Assembly (NCBI GenBank): GCA_023548195.1
Contig: JAJHZJ010000808.1
Location: forward strand, 5,189,182-5,253,181
Origin: Bettongia penicillata ogilbyi
Taxonomy: Eukaryota; Chordata; Mammalia; Diprotodontia; Potoroidae
Length of the DNA: 64,000 nt
Direction of reading: 5' to 3'
The notes under the pieces are model-generated. The model ran no database searches and was not told the DNA's origin. It saw nothing but the letters and a program-made list of their open reading frames with translations. The position numbers and the translations under genes are program-made. Position 1 is the first letter of the stretch; every line of letters starts with the position of its first letter. Of the stretch, positions 1 through 11,990 are shown in pieces.

Positions 1-62
1 CAGTAGTCACACAGCTAGTCAGTGGTGGAATTTAAAACTTGAGTCTTCCTCACTTCAAATCC
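1..62 (-). repeat. MIR fragment
   Basis: Antisense MIR core: gtcacacagctagtcagtgg followed by the degenerate head complement ending in ttcaaatcc. It is cut by the window edge. Confidence 0.7.
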
Positions 63-429
63 AAAAATCCATTCCCTCTGCCTGATTGCTCAGGAAGCTT
101 TCCCCAATTTGGATCAAGCCCCAAGGCTTCAAATGTGTAGTTCAGCCTGGCTCTCCTTTCTTCCTCCATCTCCTGGAAGGAATGCTCTACACTTTAAGCT
201 ATGTAGAACAGAAGTGAGTTCTCATTTTTTATAAAGCTATAAGTGGATAATGTATTCAGATAGAAGGAATGTTCCCAAGAGTAATTTCAAGTGCTAAGGA
301 GGTAATTTTTTTGATAACTTGTAGATAGTGAAAAGCCTAACTGCTAGAAAGAGAGATTAAAAGCAGAAGTAAAAACTAAAATATTCCCATCCACCAGTCT
401 TGTCTTGTACTCTCCTGCTCTCACCATTC
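63..429. other. Unassigned intronic sequence
   Basis: No recognisable repeat, exon or regulatory motif seen. Confidence 0.4.
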
Positions 430-503
430 GTCTTTGCCAAGAAAACCCCAAAAGGAGTCAGAAAGAGTTGGAAACGACTGAAAAAACAGCCAAACAACAC
501 TCC
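430..503 (+). repeat. MAR1 SINE 3' tail fragment
   Basis: Contains tttgccaagaaaacccc, a gagtcagaaagagttgg segment and cgactgaaa. This is the RTE-like tail of MAR1 without its tRNA-like head. Confidence 0.7.
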
Positions 504-579
504 TTGGGTCTGGAAGGGCTCTGTCCTCCCAGAAACGTTTTCCTTTCTTCCGAGGGGAGGAGACAGGAAACGGATAGAC

Positions 580-890
580 ATTTACAAAATCACCTACAGT
601 GTGTCAGACACTGTACTGAGTGCTTTATAATAATATAAAATGCTAAAAATAACAGTAGCTAGCATTTATAAAGCAATTTAAGGGTTGTAAAATGCTTTAT
701 AAAAATTCTTATTTTATCCTCACAATGACTCAGGGAGGTAATTATGTCAGCAAGCATCTAGTAAATTCTGACTGTTTGCCTGGCACTATGTTATGCACCG
801 GAAATACAAATAGAAGAAGAAAAGAAAGACATTCTCAGCCCTCAAGGAGCTTTTGCTCAAATTGTGGAAGACAGTACATAAAAGGAAGCT
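580..890 (-). repeat. MIR/L2 fragments, antisense
   Basis: From 650 to 735 is an old SINE tail (agctagcatttataaagc ... tcctcacaatgactcagg). From 747 to 890 is an antisense L2 3' end (gcctggcactatgttatgca ... cctcaaggagct). Confidence 0.6.
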
Positions 891-1004
891 GAAAAGGTAG
901 GCAGTACTCACATGAGGGTCTGGTAGAGAGAGTCTGAACAGTCAGGAGTACAGCCTGGAGATGAATGAAAACATGCCTGGTTTGGGAGTTTTCCTTAGAA
1001 TTGC

Positions 1005-1165
1005 AGATCTATTGTTATCCCCATTTTAGAGATGAGAAAACTGAGGCAGAGATTTAGTGACTTGACCAGCGCTACAAAGTTACTTAGTATCTAAGGCCAA
1101 ATTTAAACTCAAGTCATCTGACTCCAGGTCCAGCACTCTATCTGTAATACTACCTAGATGCCCAA
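1005..1165 (-). repeat. MIR/MAR1-type SINE, antisense
   Basis: Ordered antisense blocks: cattttagagatgagaaaac, a degenerate B-box region, then actccaggtccagcactcta and ctacctagatgccc, which is the complement of a tRNA-like head. Confidence 0.75.
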
Positions 1166-1689
1166 GTCAGATGCAGCTTCCTCCAGGAAGACCTCCTGGA
1201 TGTCTTCCCTGTCCCAGCCTGGAAATCATCTCTCTTACTCTCTTATTCTACAGAACCTTTGTCAAGTCATCCAGGACTGGTCAAATGGCACAGCACCCCT
1301 GTAGGTGGAATTTTAGGACCTACAAAATATTATTCCAGTTTTGTATGTGCAGGTGAACCCTATTAATATGGATCAAATTTCTATGTAAAATCAGAAATAA
1401 TTCTATAAAAATCTAATTTCACTTTGTATCTGTTGCTCTCTGGGTTTCAACTCTCCATGGAACAAGATTCCTCCCCTCTCTTCCAGTAAGCTCATCACTC
1501 TTACCATTATGCTGCTGACTTAAGTCTTAAATAACTCCACCCCTTTCAGCCTCCTCTCTCTTCTTATTGGAAAGCTGAAAGCCAGAGCTCCCAACTCCTC
1601 CCAATGTCTACCTTTATAGAATCCAGTCCAGAGACTGGACTCAGCTCACTCCACTTTGCATCTCTGGGAACAGGAGGAATGAGATCTCT

Positions 1690-1862
1690 TGGTGTCCCCA
1701 TCCTCCAAGGTCCCCTTCATTCATCCTACATTGTCTTCCTCTTCAGATTGTAAACTTTTTGAAGGCAGGGACTGTCTTTTGATTCATTGTGTCCTTACCA
1801 CTTACCACTTAGTACTCTGCTTGATACATAGTAGGCACTTAGCAAATGTTTATTGGATTGGA
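1690..1862 (+). repeat. L2 LINE 3' end
   Basis: Sense L2 3' terminus: gattgtaaactttttgaagg, gcagggactgtc, catagtaggcacttagcaa and atgtttattgg. Confidence 0.75.
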
Positions 1863-1918
1863 TTAGAAATGGAGGAGAGTGTTAATATGATGCAATGGAA
1901 ACCTTTTCAGGAATCCCT

Positions 1919-2136
1919 GCTGTTCAATTGTTTCAGTTGAATTTCAGCACTTCATGATAACATTTGGGGTTTTCTTGGCAAAGATACTGGAGTAGTTTGC
2001 CATTTCTTTCTCCAGCTCATTTGTAGATGAGGAAACTGAGGCAAACAGGGTTAAGTGACTTGCCCAGAATCACACAGTTGGTAAGGTCTTCCTGACTTCT
2101 GGTCCAGTGTTCTACCCATTGTACCACCTAGTGCCC
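1919..2136 (-). repeat. MAR1 SINE, near complete
   Basis: Antisense from tail to head: ttggggttttcttggcaaag, agtagtttgccatttcttt, atgaggaaactgaggcaaac, gtaccacctagtgccc. Both ends are preserved. Confidence 0.85.
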
Positions 2137-2274
2137 ATTTCAGGAATTGGGGACTGCCTGGTAAATCTTTTATCTCAGAAACCTAGCAAGTGCCCTGCAA
2201 GGTTGTTGTTGGACCTGTGATTTTATCTATGTGGCATACCTCCCTCCACCCATATAACATATATAACTTAGAGT

Positions 2275-2405
2275 CTTTTTTAAAAATTCAGTTTTTAAAT
2301 TCAAATTTTAAATTCAATTTTAAATTTTATTTTGTTTTCAAGTCCACATTCCCTCCCCCTTCTCTTCCTATCTCCCCATCAAGAAGACAGCACCCATGTA
2401 AGTTA
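2275..2405 (-). repeat. Possible L1 3'-end fragment
   Basis: T/A-rich start followed by ttgttttcaagtccacattc and a C/T-rich block resembles the 3' terminus of the window's L1 copies, but it is strongly diverged. Confidence 0.4.
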
Positions 2406-2419
2406 GAGCCTTAGAAAGT

Positions 2420-3740
2420 TACTTGGTTAAGCAAATTTATTGCAGAAGCCCTGCACCTAGTGTCAGAGCCACTGACACCCAAGGCTTCTCATTTGGAAGC
2501 AAGTTGCCTCTTTTTGCCTTATGTGCAGAACCATCTTTTTAATAGGATTTGCTTTGCAGAAATTCATTATATAGTCATGCCTATAAATCAGGAAATACTC
2601 CTACATTTTTTGAGAAACGGTTTATTTTAGATCTTGCAACTTGATTACTTTTTTTTTTCCTCTGGGGAGAGGCTTTAAAAAGCTCAACTAGAGCTCTAGC
2701 TAGGCCCTCCTGTGTGTTCCTCCATTCTAAATCATCACTTTTTTCCAGGGCTTACATTTGGGGGTGTGAGGGGGTGTTGGAAAAAGATGGGAGTGGAATT
2801 TTTAATAAAATATTTGGAATTGTTCATAGTTATCACATGTCACCTCCCCCCTTCCCCTCAAAGGAACATCTAAAATATGCCTGTGATTCAAAATAGAGAA
2901 CCAGGATCTTTTACATTGGAATAGTAATAGTTTTTTAAATGCCTTTCTGAAGGGTGAAGACCTCTAATTTCTGAATAGCACCATTTCATTTACAACTGGA
3001 TTGCAAAACAGTACTTAATAAACATCTCCATGTTTTTTTTTTCTATAGTTTCTATTTTGACTTTCCAAAGAATGGAAGCTGCTGTTTCCATAGCAATCAT
3101 TCTAAAGAATCTAGCCATTTCCTTAATTTAAAGCAGCCGTTGCTTGATATAATAGTATAATAGCTTTCTGAGAGGATGTTGATTATTAGCTCTCTGCAAA
3201 AGAGGTGGGTGATGTTGAGATCAGAAAGCTGAATTCATCCTCTACCTGAGGCACTGGGATAAATGTTGCGTTATTGATAATTTGGAATTAAAGAGCATTT
3301 GGGAGAGTGTTTGGCTGTGGGATTAAAAAAAAAACAAAACAGATTTGTCCCAGTCTCAGTTTATTTTGCATAGAATGTACTAGATATAATAAATAAACAA
3401 AAGACTGGATTCTTTCTTTTAGAACTTAGCTTTATTTCAAAAGAAAAAATGTCTGTGAATCTATTTGATTATGATTATTATCTAAAAAAAACCAGAAAAT
3501 TTTTTATGAAACGATACATTTCTTTTTTATTCATTTTGTTTTGTCAAAACTGTGTTATATTGAATAAAGTAGTAAAATGTACCCTTTCCCTCCTTCTGAA
3601 ATGTTAAATTCTCTTCTGTGTATTTTTAAATGCATTATTGAACGGAGCTTAATTTGGGTGAAAATTCAGTTGAATATGGTGAATGATATTTAACTTAGGA
3701 AGATAGATCAGTAATTTTCTTTGCATTTTCTACATTCATG
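2420..3740. other. Repeat-poor intronic stretch
   Basis: About 1.3 kb of AT-rich sequence with no recognisable transposon. No exon supported. Confidence 0.4.
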
Positions 3741-3749
3741 TGGATGCTC

Positions 3750-3923
3750 TGGGTGGTAAAGATAACGTGAGCCTGGGGTAGTAGAAAGAAGTCTGTTTTT
3801 GTGGGGTTGTAACCAGGGTTCAAGTCCCTTCTCAGTTTCTTACTAGTTAGATCAACTTGGACAAATCCTTAAAATTTGGGGGGGTGCCTTAATTTTCTTG
3901 TCTGTGAAATGGAGAGAAACCTA
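3750..3923 (+). repeat. MIR, 5' part (split by the SINE at 3935-4310)
   Basis: Sense MIR: gtaaccagggttcaagtccc, a degenerate ctagttagatcaacttgga, cttgtctgtgaaatgg. The element resumes at 4322. Confidence 0.7.
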
Positions 3924-3928
3924 TAAGA

Positions 3929-3934
<6 letters not shown>
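3924..3934. repeat. Target-site duplication, left copy
   Basis: The 11-bp taagacctttc recurs exactly at 4311-4321 on the other side of the SINE. Confidence 0.8.
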
Positions 3935-4007
<73 letters not shown>

Positions 4008-4042
4008 GTCTCTCTCTCTTTCTCTCTCTCTCTTTCTCTGTG
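3935..4042. repeat. (CT)n/(GA)n microsatellite
   Basis: About 108 bp of nearly pure CT dinucleotide with a few TG and TT interruptions near its right end. On the minus strand it is a (GA)n continuing from the 3' end of the adjacent SINE. Confidence 0.95.
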
Positions 4043-4310
4043 TATCCTTCATTGCTGAAAAATACCATGCAATCAGAGAAATGATGACATGACTTGCACT
4101 TGACTTTGTTTTCTCCTCCAGAGCCATCTGAATCCAGTGACCAGATATTTATCAGGATGACTGGAGATGACCCAGGATGAGGCAACTGGGGTTAAGTGAC
4201 TTGCCAAGGTCACACAACTAATGAGTGTTAAATGTCTGAGGTGATATTTGAACTCAGGTCCTCTTGACTCCTGCACTGGTGCTGTATCCACTGCACCACC
4301 TAGCTGCCCC
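4043..4310 (-). repeat. tRNA-headed SINE with GGATGAA-type tail
   Basis: Read on the minus strand it starts ggggcagctaggtggtgca, carries a tRNA-like head and B box, then switches to a tail (gtcatcctgataaatatc, ggtcactggattcagatgg, gcaatgaaggata) homologous to the elements at 44650 and 47568. Its end runs into the (GA)n. Flanked by the 11-bp duplication. Confidence 0.8.
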
Positions 4311-4321
4311 TAAGACCTTTC
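4311..4321. repeat. Target-site duplication, right copy
   Basis: taagacctttc, identical to 3924-3934. Confidence 0.8.
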
Positions 4322-4410
4322 AACCTCATAGGGTAATGCAAGGTGATGATATATGTAAAAACAGTGTCAAGGACCATACAAGTGATATCATCAATAAGGG
4401 ATGATTGTTA
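4322..4410 (+). repeat. MIR, 3' part
   Basis: Continues the split MIR: aacctcatagggtaatgcaa, then gatatatgtaaaaacagtgt, matching the 3' third of MIR. Confidence 0.65.
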
Positions 4411-4689
4411 CTTAAAAACTGTCCATTTTTAAATAAATTAAAATTTAGTTTTCATCTGAAATTGGAACATTCCATTTTAGGATTTTCATAAACATCATTG
4501 CATACCAATCCTACCATATGGTCATATTGTAGTATGTTGTGTTTTTTCAAATAGAATGTAAGTTTCTTGTGGACAGGTACCGTTTAGTTTTTGGTATTGG
4601 GATCCCTGGAGCTTGTCACTTAGGAGTACTTAGGAAATTTGCGCTTCACATTGAATTGAATCAGTATCAAACTCTTCCATTAGGATAAA

Positions 4690-5612
4690 CCATAGAGATA
4701 TTTGAACATCTGTGTGGTTAATTTCAGAGGTACTTATCCAGCCTCAGACTCTCTCCTCACTTCTAGTTTTACATTCCAACTGCCTCTCAAGACATGTGGA
4801 ACTGGATGTTTGAAAGACATGTCCCAGACTGAACTCAGTATCTTTCTCCCTAAACCATTTCCTTTACTTAACTTCTGCATCATGGATTGTCATCTAGTCA
4901 TCATTCTTCCAGCCATCTAGACTTGAAACCTGGTTGTCATCCTTGACTTCCTCACTCATACCTTTCCATATCCAGTCAGGTGCCAAGTCCTGTCAGTGCT
5001 GCCTTTGTAACACTTCTGATGTATGCTTCCCTCTCTCCTTGGACACTACCACCCCTGGAGTGAAAGCCTTTATTTTCTCATTCCTGGATTATCTCCATAA
5101 CATGCAGCTTGACTTCCCTGCCTCAGTCACGTCTCTTTCCACTCTAGTCCATTATCTATGCAGATATCAAATTGATCTTCTTAAAGTACAGACCTGACCA
5201 TGTTGCTCCATAATTCAGTAAACCACAGCAGCTACAATGACGCTGGCCTCCTGGCTGTTCCCTCTCCTTCCTCTATGCATAAATCCCATGCCTTCCTCTT
5301 CCTCTGCACCTCTGTCTTCTGGCTTGCCTAGTTTTTCTTTCAAGACCCAAGTAAAACCGCAACTTCTATAAAAAGCCTTTCTCATCTTCCTTAATGCTAG
5401 TACCTTCCCTCTGTGATTTCCTCCAGTTTTCCCTGGATATATCTTGCTTGCATATAATTATTTCCATGCCATCTCTGCCGTTAGACCGTGAACTCCTTGA
5501 GTGCAGGGACTATTTTTGGCCTTTCTTTCTATCTCCCCACCCCCACCCCTCTGCCCCGTGTAATGCTTAGAGTGCCTGGCATATGATAGGCATTACACGC
5601 TTGTTGACTTGG
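4690..5612 (+). repeat. L2 LINE, long 3' fragment
   Basis: About 0.9 kb of sense L2. Landmarks are ttcttaaagtacagacctga, cccatgttgctcc-like region, ctttcaagacccaagtaaaa, gaactccttgagtgcaggga and the terminal gcctggcatatgataggc. It explains the open frames in this stretch. Confidence 0.75.
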
Positions 5613-5734
5613 CTAATGATATTGTGTAGCTTATGTTATCGTGATCATTGATTAGGACTTGTAATGTGCCAAATCTAACTCACATTTTACTGGGAACCAA
5701 GGCAAAGATGAATTGAATTGCGAAAGATGATGAA

Positions 5735-5822
5735 AGTAATAATGATGGAACCTGGATTTGAACCTAGGTTCTCTAACTCTAAATCTAGTGATCTGTCCAC
5801 TGTACTACCCGGCCTTCATTAT
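5735..5822 (-). repeat. MIR head fragment, antisense
   Basis: cctggatttgaacctaggtt, then aaatctagtgatctgtccac and ctgtactaccc: complement of the tRNA-like A/B boxes. Confidence 0.65.
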
Positions 5823-5829
5823 AAAATAA

Positions 5830-7220
5830 ATGGGGAAGAAATTGTAGAATCACTTAGGTGTCGTATGATGCCTCGTGATTCTCATGTTCTTACGGGCAGA
5901 AACATTAACAATTGGGGGAGTAACTTAAGTCATAACTTCCATTTAGGATGCGTGTTCTCTCAAGGGAAAGGCCATGCAGTTTTCACTTGTGCTTGGTTAA
6001 AGAGAGCCAAATGGAGACACCCTCATTTAAAAGAAAATCCATCATTATTGCTTTGTTTCTCATGTTCCTTGTAGAGAGTACAAATTCACATTGGATAGAG
6101 GTGTCATTGACTGGCTTCCTTGACAACCCTGGGAATTCCATCTGTCTTGGCCAGCACTGTGGTTTCAGACCACCTGTGAGACACCATAATCTTTTCCAGG
6201 CTCTGAATCTACTTAAATAACCTTTGTTTGGAGTATTTAGAACAAAGCAAAAAAATATTTGAATGAAGTTTTTCATATCAATTGTATTCTTCCTTACAGT
6301 GGCTTATGTGAGGAAGAGTCCTCTTTTCTTTCTCAAACCAAAAACTACAACCCTGTCCAAATTACAGGAAATAGAGACAGCTGTGTGTCCCCCTTCACCC
6401 CACATGTGATCCAAATGTTTGTTTCTTTTAGAAGAAATAATGATGTGTTAATGTACAGTATTTATAAGCAATAGCTTTATTCTCTTTAGAAGACATCAGG
6501 AATACACCTGGTGAAAGAAAACACTTTTTCCAGATAAAATGATACGTTCTGAATTTCCTTCTTGGACTGATTTGAGCCTCTAATTCAGGACTCCAAAGGC
6601 AAATGAAAAGTAAACATGGCCTAATTGGCGGGAGAATATGGTTCAGTTATTTCCCCCTGAATTTGTTTCCTTTGTCTTGTACCATATGTGATAATGTCAT
6701 TAAAAGACTTATGTAAACCAAAGAAAATCTAGGTTAAATAATAGAAGGTTTAACTAGAACAATGATTGATATACAAAGCTGTAGCTGCCTGGAAAGGTTT
6801 TTAAGAATCACAGATAATACAGATATTAATAACCAGACTTAACTGTACTCAGGGTGATTTAAGGGTGATGAAATATATGCAGAGGATGGGCCAATAGCTA
6901 AAGAAGGCTTCCAGTTCACATGAGTTTATGAATGGCTCTGAAATCTTAGACTACTCGTTTGGTTTGAGTTTAAGTTCTGGCAAATTTTATTCCAACAGAT
7001 TTTATTTGTAATGCTTCTAACTGTAGTTAAAAAAATAAAAAACACCCTAAACTCCAAACCAAACCCTAACAACCCAGCTATCTGATCCATTTATGTGCTG
7101 TTTCTCATTACTTTGTGGTTCTGAGGCATACAGAGGGCATTGGTGTAAAACTCAAATTATGTATAACGTTTTATCAAAATAGAATTCAGTGTATGAATAT
7201 TAATTTTTGGATAGTCATTA
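5830..7220. other. Repeat-poor intronic stretch
   Basis: No identifiable transposon in about 1.4 kb. The open frames here have no recognisable domain or splice context. Confidence 0.4.
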
Positions 7221-7227
7221 GATGGTG

Positions 7228-7395
7228 AATGTGATATAGTGGCTTGAGTCTGAAAGCAGAAAGATCTGTTTGAGTGCAAGTTCTGTCCATGAAACACACT
7301 GGCTACGTGACTCTGGGCAAGTCCCTTAATTTCCCAGGGCTCAAGGCAACTCTCATCAAGTTGCAGAAATGGTGCTAACCTGCATTGCTGGAGGG
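7228..7395 (+). repeat. MIR
   Basis: tatagtggcttgagtctgaa, gtgactctgggcaagtccct, then a diverged 3' portion. Confidence 0.7.
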
Positions 7396-8397
7396 TGTTC
7401 TCTCATGAGCTCATTATACCAATGAATCCCTAACCTTCTCCACTAACGACACATGCTAATGATCATCATAGTTCAACAGTCTATCCATCAGTCTTTTTTA
7501 CATCGTTTCTGAACTTAAAAAATACCAGTCTTTATCTTTTCTTCCCCATTCTTTCCTTATGCTTTCTTTAATTGTATTTTTTTTAAGATAGTTAACACTT
7601 CTGTTTTCAAAGTCTGGACTCATTTGTTTAGCTTCTGAAACTAATAATAGCACTGTTAAGAGTTAATACATGTTGTCCCTTTACCAAGCTCAACAAACAC
7701 TGAAATTCCTAAAGCCCTAAAATTGGGTGTCCCTAGAAACTACCTACCAATGGGTAAATCCACAATCTCTTTGGAGTCCCTAGGCCTGCTTTATATCGAG
7801 TCTTCCTTCCCCTCAGGGGTTAGTATCATAGTCCACAAAAAGACATTTTTCCATGGTCTATATTTGGAACTAGTTCTGAGCACTGATAATCTTTTGTTCC
7901 CTGAGAAGATCACTGACTTTGAGTTTTGAAAGAGCTGCATTATTCATAGTTTTTTTGTCAGCAAAGTTCAGGAACCCCATTATCATAGACTATCTACTTA
8001 TAAGCTTATTACATTTCTATTATAAGAGAATCTTATCTAAACACATAATTTATCCATTTGATATTAATTTATGGTAAGACGAGCATGCTAAGCCTAAGTA
8101 AGATTTGTGTATGTGTGAGAGAGGCCAAACAGTTACTGACCATTTGTCTGAACTGGCAAGTGCTTGGAAGATTATCGCAAGGCAGTTGTGAAATGAGATC
8201 CTTTTAGAAGATAATACCTATACATGAAAAGGAGAAGGGGTCAGAGGTACCTGTGGAATTCCTATTCGGAACCACTTTGGTAATAAAAAATTGCAACTAA
8301 CGTTCATTCAACAGATAAAAAGCAGTTTCTTCCCTCAAAGTATAGTAAAATATTACTTAACTTTTAATTTGTCTGCTGACTGATTTCCCCCTCCCCC
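7396..8397. other. Unassigned intronic sequence
   Basis: About 1 kb with no repeat I can name and no supported exon. Confidence 0.35.
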
Positions 8398-8470
8398 CTC
8401 AGTTATTTGTCTTTGTGCATATACTTTGCCCATAATAGATGTTTAATAAATGTTTGCAGTTGAACTGAAT
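8398..8470 (+). repeat. L2 3'-end fragment
   Basis: ttgcccataatagatgttta then ataaatgtttgcagttgaa: terminal L2 signature. Confidence 0.6.
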
Positions 8471-9120
8471 GTGTGTTTGGAGATGGGGCAGCTACTGACC
8501 TTTAAATCGTATTTGAGTGTTTGTTGATATTGGCTATGATGACAGTCATTCCTAGAGTGGTCTAGTCAAGGTCTTGGTTTCCATGGAGTATGTTGGTTAG
8601 TAATACAGAAAAAAAAATTAACCTGGAGATATTTACACATGACTGCTTATAGTGTTACAAATGGACAATTGCAGAAAAGAATTACAAGCTCAAATATAAC
8701 TAAAAGGTAGTTTCCATGAAGGATTGTGGCTTGAGCCTCATTACATCAAGAGTAACTGCTTTAAAATAGTGATTCATTGTCGAAACTTTCAGGTTTGATG
8801 TCAGTCCATTTTCATGATGGAAGAGAACAGACTAGGTTGGAATATAATGTGAATTCCTTGCTGTCAGTCATTTGCTGACTGCATTCCCTCTAAGAGTGGG
8901 AACGATCTCAGCTTTGGACTGAATAGCTAAATAAGATTCAGAAATGCCAGCAATGGTGATTTTCAGAGGAATAGGACCCTTGGCCCTTTTACTCATTTTA
9001 ATTGGCCTTTTTCCCCCCTTCTATGAGCCCCTGTGTGTGTTTTGGGAAGCCTTCAGTGTTGGGCTTCTCATGAAAGTTTTCACAGCAAAGTGACATCTGG
9101 CAAGAACTGTAACTAAATAA
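8471..9120. other. Unassigned intronic sequence
   Basis: No recognisable repeat or exon. Confidence 0.35.
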
Positions 9121-9362
9121 GGGTATCATGGTTCAGTGGATAGAGTGCTGGGCATGAAGTCAGGGAGAATCATCTTCCTGGGTCAAAATCTAGCCTCAGG
9201 TACTTAGTAACTATGTGACCCTGGACAAGTCACTTAACCCTGTTTGTCTCAGCTACTCATCTGTAATTGAGCTAGAGAAGGAAATGGCAAACCACTCCAG
9301 TATTTCTGCCAAGAACACTCTAGATGAGGTCACAGACTTGACTGAAACAACCAAACAACAAA
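9121..9362 (+). repeat. MAR1 SINE, near complete
   Basis: Head gttcagtggatagagtgctg, B-box region, gtgaccctggacaagtcact, then the RTE-like tail: agaaggaaatggcaaaccac, tgccaagaacactctagat, gactgaaacaacc. Confidence 0.85.
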
Positions 9363-10720
9363 AAGTCATGAGGTGATGAGGGCCTGTATCAGGGTGTCAT
9401 CTATATGAGTGGAAAGAGAGTGGCATAAAATTGTGATGTTGCAAAGGTAGAATAGACAAGATTTGGCAGCCAATTGGATATGTGGGATGGGTATAATGAG
9501 GAGTAAATGATGACATCTGGATTGCCAACTTGGGAAACTAGGTAGATAATGGTGCCCTCAACTATAATGGGAAAGTTGGGAAGAGTTCAGTTTTGGACAT
9601 GTTGCATTTGAGCGTTCAGTTTGAGACATCCAAAAGGCAGTTGGTGTTTCAAGACTGGAGCACAGGGCATTGATCACAAATCCATCTGAGAATCATATAT
9701 GTTGAGATGCTCACTGAACTCATGAAAAGCCAGTAAGATTACTGTTCCCAATATTCCTTAGCCTATTGTTTTTTTCTCTTTCATTTTTCCAGGCATGACT
9801 TGGGGATCAGGATTGTTATGTACTGTGGCTGGTAAAATGACAGTGAAGCAAGTTTTCTGGGCAAGATAACAGTTTGTTAATGGTGTAAAGCTGTTAATAA
9901 AGTGGGTTACCCTGACTACCTCAGGAAGGCTGAGGCTTCCCATGCTTTTAGTGAGTATCTTAGTATAGAAGAGAAGAGGAACCAGGACAGAATTTTGGTG
10001 GATGCTCACAGTGAGTAGGCATGACTTAGAAGAAGATTTGGCAAAGGAGACGGAGGGGTGGTCAAGCATCGAGAGCCAGGAGAAAGGAGTTTTATGTATG
10101 TAAACCCAGAAGAACGCCATTGACCATTGTTCAAGGTTCCAGATAGGCCAGGAAGGATGAGGACTGAGAAAAGTTCATTCGATTTGGAAATGAAGACTTC
10201 CTTGGTAACTGTGGAGACAGCAGTCTCAGCTGAATGATAAAGCCAGATTGTAGGGGTTTAGAAGACAGTGGGAGGACAGAAAGTGGAGGCAGTAGTGATG
10301 AGTTTTTCCAGGACTTTAGCCATGAAAAGAAGAAGATATATTAAGTGATTGCTTTGGGGGATGGTTAAATCTAGTGAGATTTTTGTTTTTTTGGCTTTTT
10401 TACTCTCATGTCGGGGACACGGGCATGTTTGTAGGCAGCAGGGAAGTAGTCAATAGATGGAGAGTATGTGAAAAGACTGGAGATGAGAGAGGGGACAGTC
10501 TGCTGGAGAAGATTAGGGTAGAATGGGATGAAGGAAGAACATTCAGAGTTTATGTTGGGAAGGAGAAAGATCTTTTCATGTGAGATAGAGCTAAAGGGCA
10601 AAGCAGTGAGGGAAGACGCACGTGTGATGTCAGAAGAGTAGGAGGGAAAGTCTTCATGTAGCAGGGGGCACTGGAGCTGAGCTTGGAAGGGATTGAAACA
10701 TTCCATTGGGGTATTAAAAG
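9363..10720 (-). repeat. L2-clade LINE body, antisense
   Basis: Blocks shared with the 46.6-47.3 kb element: gatggtg-like segment with tcaactataatgggaaagtt, ttttggacatgttgcatttg, then aggatgaggactgagaaaag and gacacgggcatgtttgtagg. At 46.6 kb comparable sequence is continuous with an antisense L2 3' end, which supports the LINE assignment. Confidence 0.55.
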
Positions 10721-10904
10721 CGAAGCCAGCAGATCACAAACTTTGACAAGCACTAATGATATGGAATGTCTTTGAACATGCATGGACCATGGATTGTTGG
10801 AGAACCAGTCTAGCTAATTTTGGAAAGGCTCATCACCAAAAATTTGGCCACCAGATGTTGATTTGGGTGTTTTTTTGTTTTTTTGGTCACAACAGTTCGT
10901 GAAA

Positions 10905-11435
10905 GCTGCCAAAATAATCTTCCTAAAGCATGTCTGACTGTCATGTTATTCCTCTACTCAGAATTTTCTAGTGCTCCCAGTTGCCTCTAATCAAGATACA
11001 AATTCCTCCCCCTGGCATTTTACAGCCCTTTATGTTTGGCTGCTGCTCGCGTATTGACTCTCTGTTCCAACAAACCATTGCCCTGTTCCCAAGCAATTTC
11101 AGACTTCCTTGTCTTTGTACAAGCTGAGTCTCTTCTCTCCTCACCCTCTCCCCCCCACCCGCCCAGCCCCATACTTGGGATGTATTTCTTCTTTGTGAGT
11201 CCTTAGCTCCCTTCAAGGTCCATCTCAGTTACCACCTACTCTTTGAAGCTTTTTCTGATCCCACAATTTTTTTAGGGTTTTTATCCTTTCTCAGATGATC
11301 TTTTGTTTACTTGTCACTTTATATAGGATGTGAATTCCATGTGGGTAGGGACTGTTTTTACTTTCTTGACTTTGTATCCTCTGTCCTGGTTCATGGTAAG
11401 CATTTAGTAAATATTTGTGGAATTGAAATGAAAGG
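10905..11435 (+). repeat. L2 LINE 3' fragment
   Basis: tcttcctaaagcatgtctga, gatacaaattcctccccctg, gtgaattccatgtgggtagg and the terminal catttagtaaatatttgtgg. Confidence 0.75.
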
Positions 11436-11514
11436 AAACTCTTTTGGGATATTGGTGGATTGTGCTCTGCACCCATCGATGATGAATTCAAGTCCATTCA
11501 AGACAAGTCAATTC

Positions 11515-11655
11515 AGTCAAGTCAAGTTAACAAGCATTTAAAGGTCTACTACTACTCCATTTCCACTACTACTACGTTAAGGGTCTACTACCAGACAGAC
11601 ACTGTGCTAAGCTTTGGGGATATAGGGAAGGGCAAAAACAGGATCTCACATTCTG
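11515..11655 (-). repeat. L2 3' end, antisense
   Basis: taacaagcatttaaaggtct, an internal (tac)-rich wobble, then cagacactgtgctaagcttt and ggggatatagg. Confidence 0.6.
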
Positions 11656-11810
11656 TTGTAGGACCCCACCCCACTCTAGTAAATGTAAGTAATGTTTGTT
11701 AAAAAAAATCACAGATAAGTGTTGAAGAAAATATACTTGTGGATACCTCAAAGTCAGAATAGAGTTAAATGTTGCCCAAAAGGACAAAAGCGACTTTAAG
11801 GATATAAAAC

Positions 11811-11990
11811 AACTGACTTAGGTTGCAATTCTAATCTCAGTGCTTTTCTCCTCATCTGACAAGGGGCAAATTAGTTAATAAACCTCCCTATCCTCCAGTT
11901 TCTCATTTGTTAAATGGGTATAAAAATACTTGTACTACTTGCTTCTTAGATTTATTGTAAGGGAAATATTTTATAAATCTTAAGGCACAT
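11811..11990 (+). repeat. MIR
   Basis: Diverged head, then ccagtttctcatttgttaaa, tgggtataaaaatacttgta and a 3' third ending in attttataaatctt. Confidence 0.65.

Noticed and set aside
3889..4185. Long frames rich in RE/SL dipeptides
   Set aside because: Produced by the (CT)n/(GA)n microsatellite; no coding meaning.
5718..6276. Overlapping frames of 90-118 codons on both strands
   Set aside because: Run through a MIR fragment and plain intron; no domain, no splice sites.
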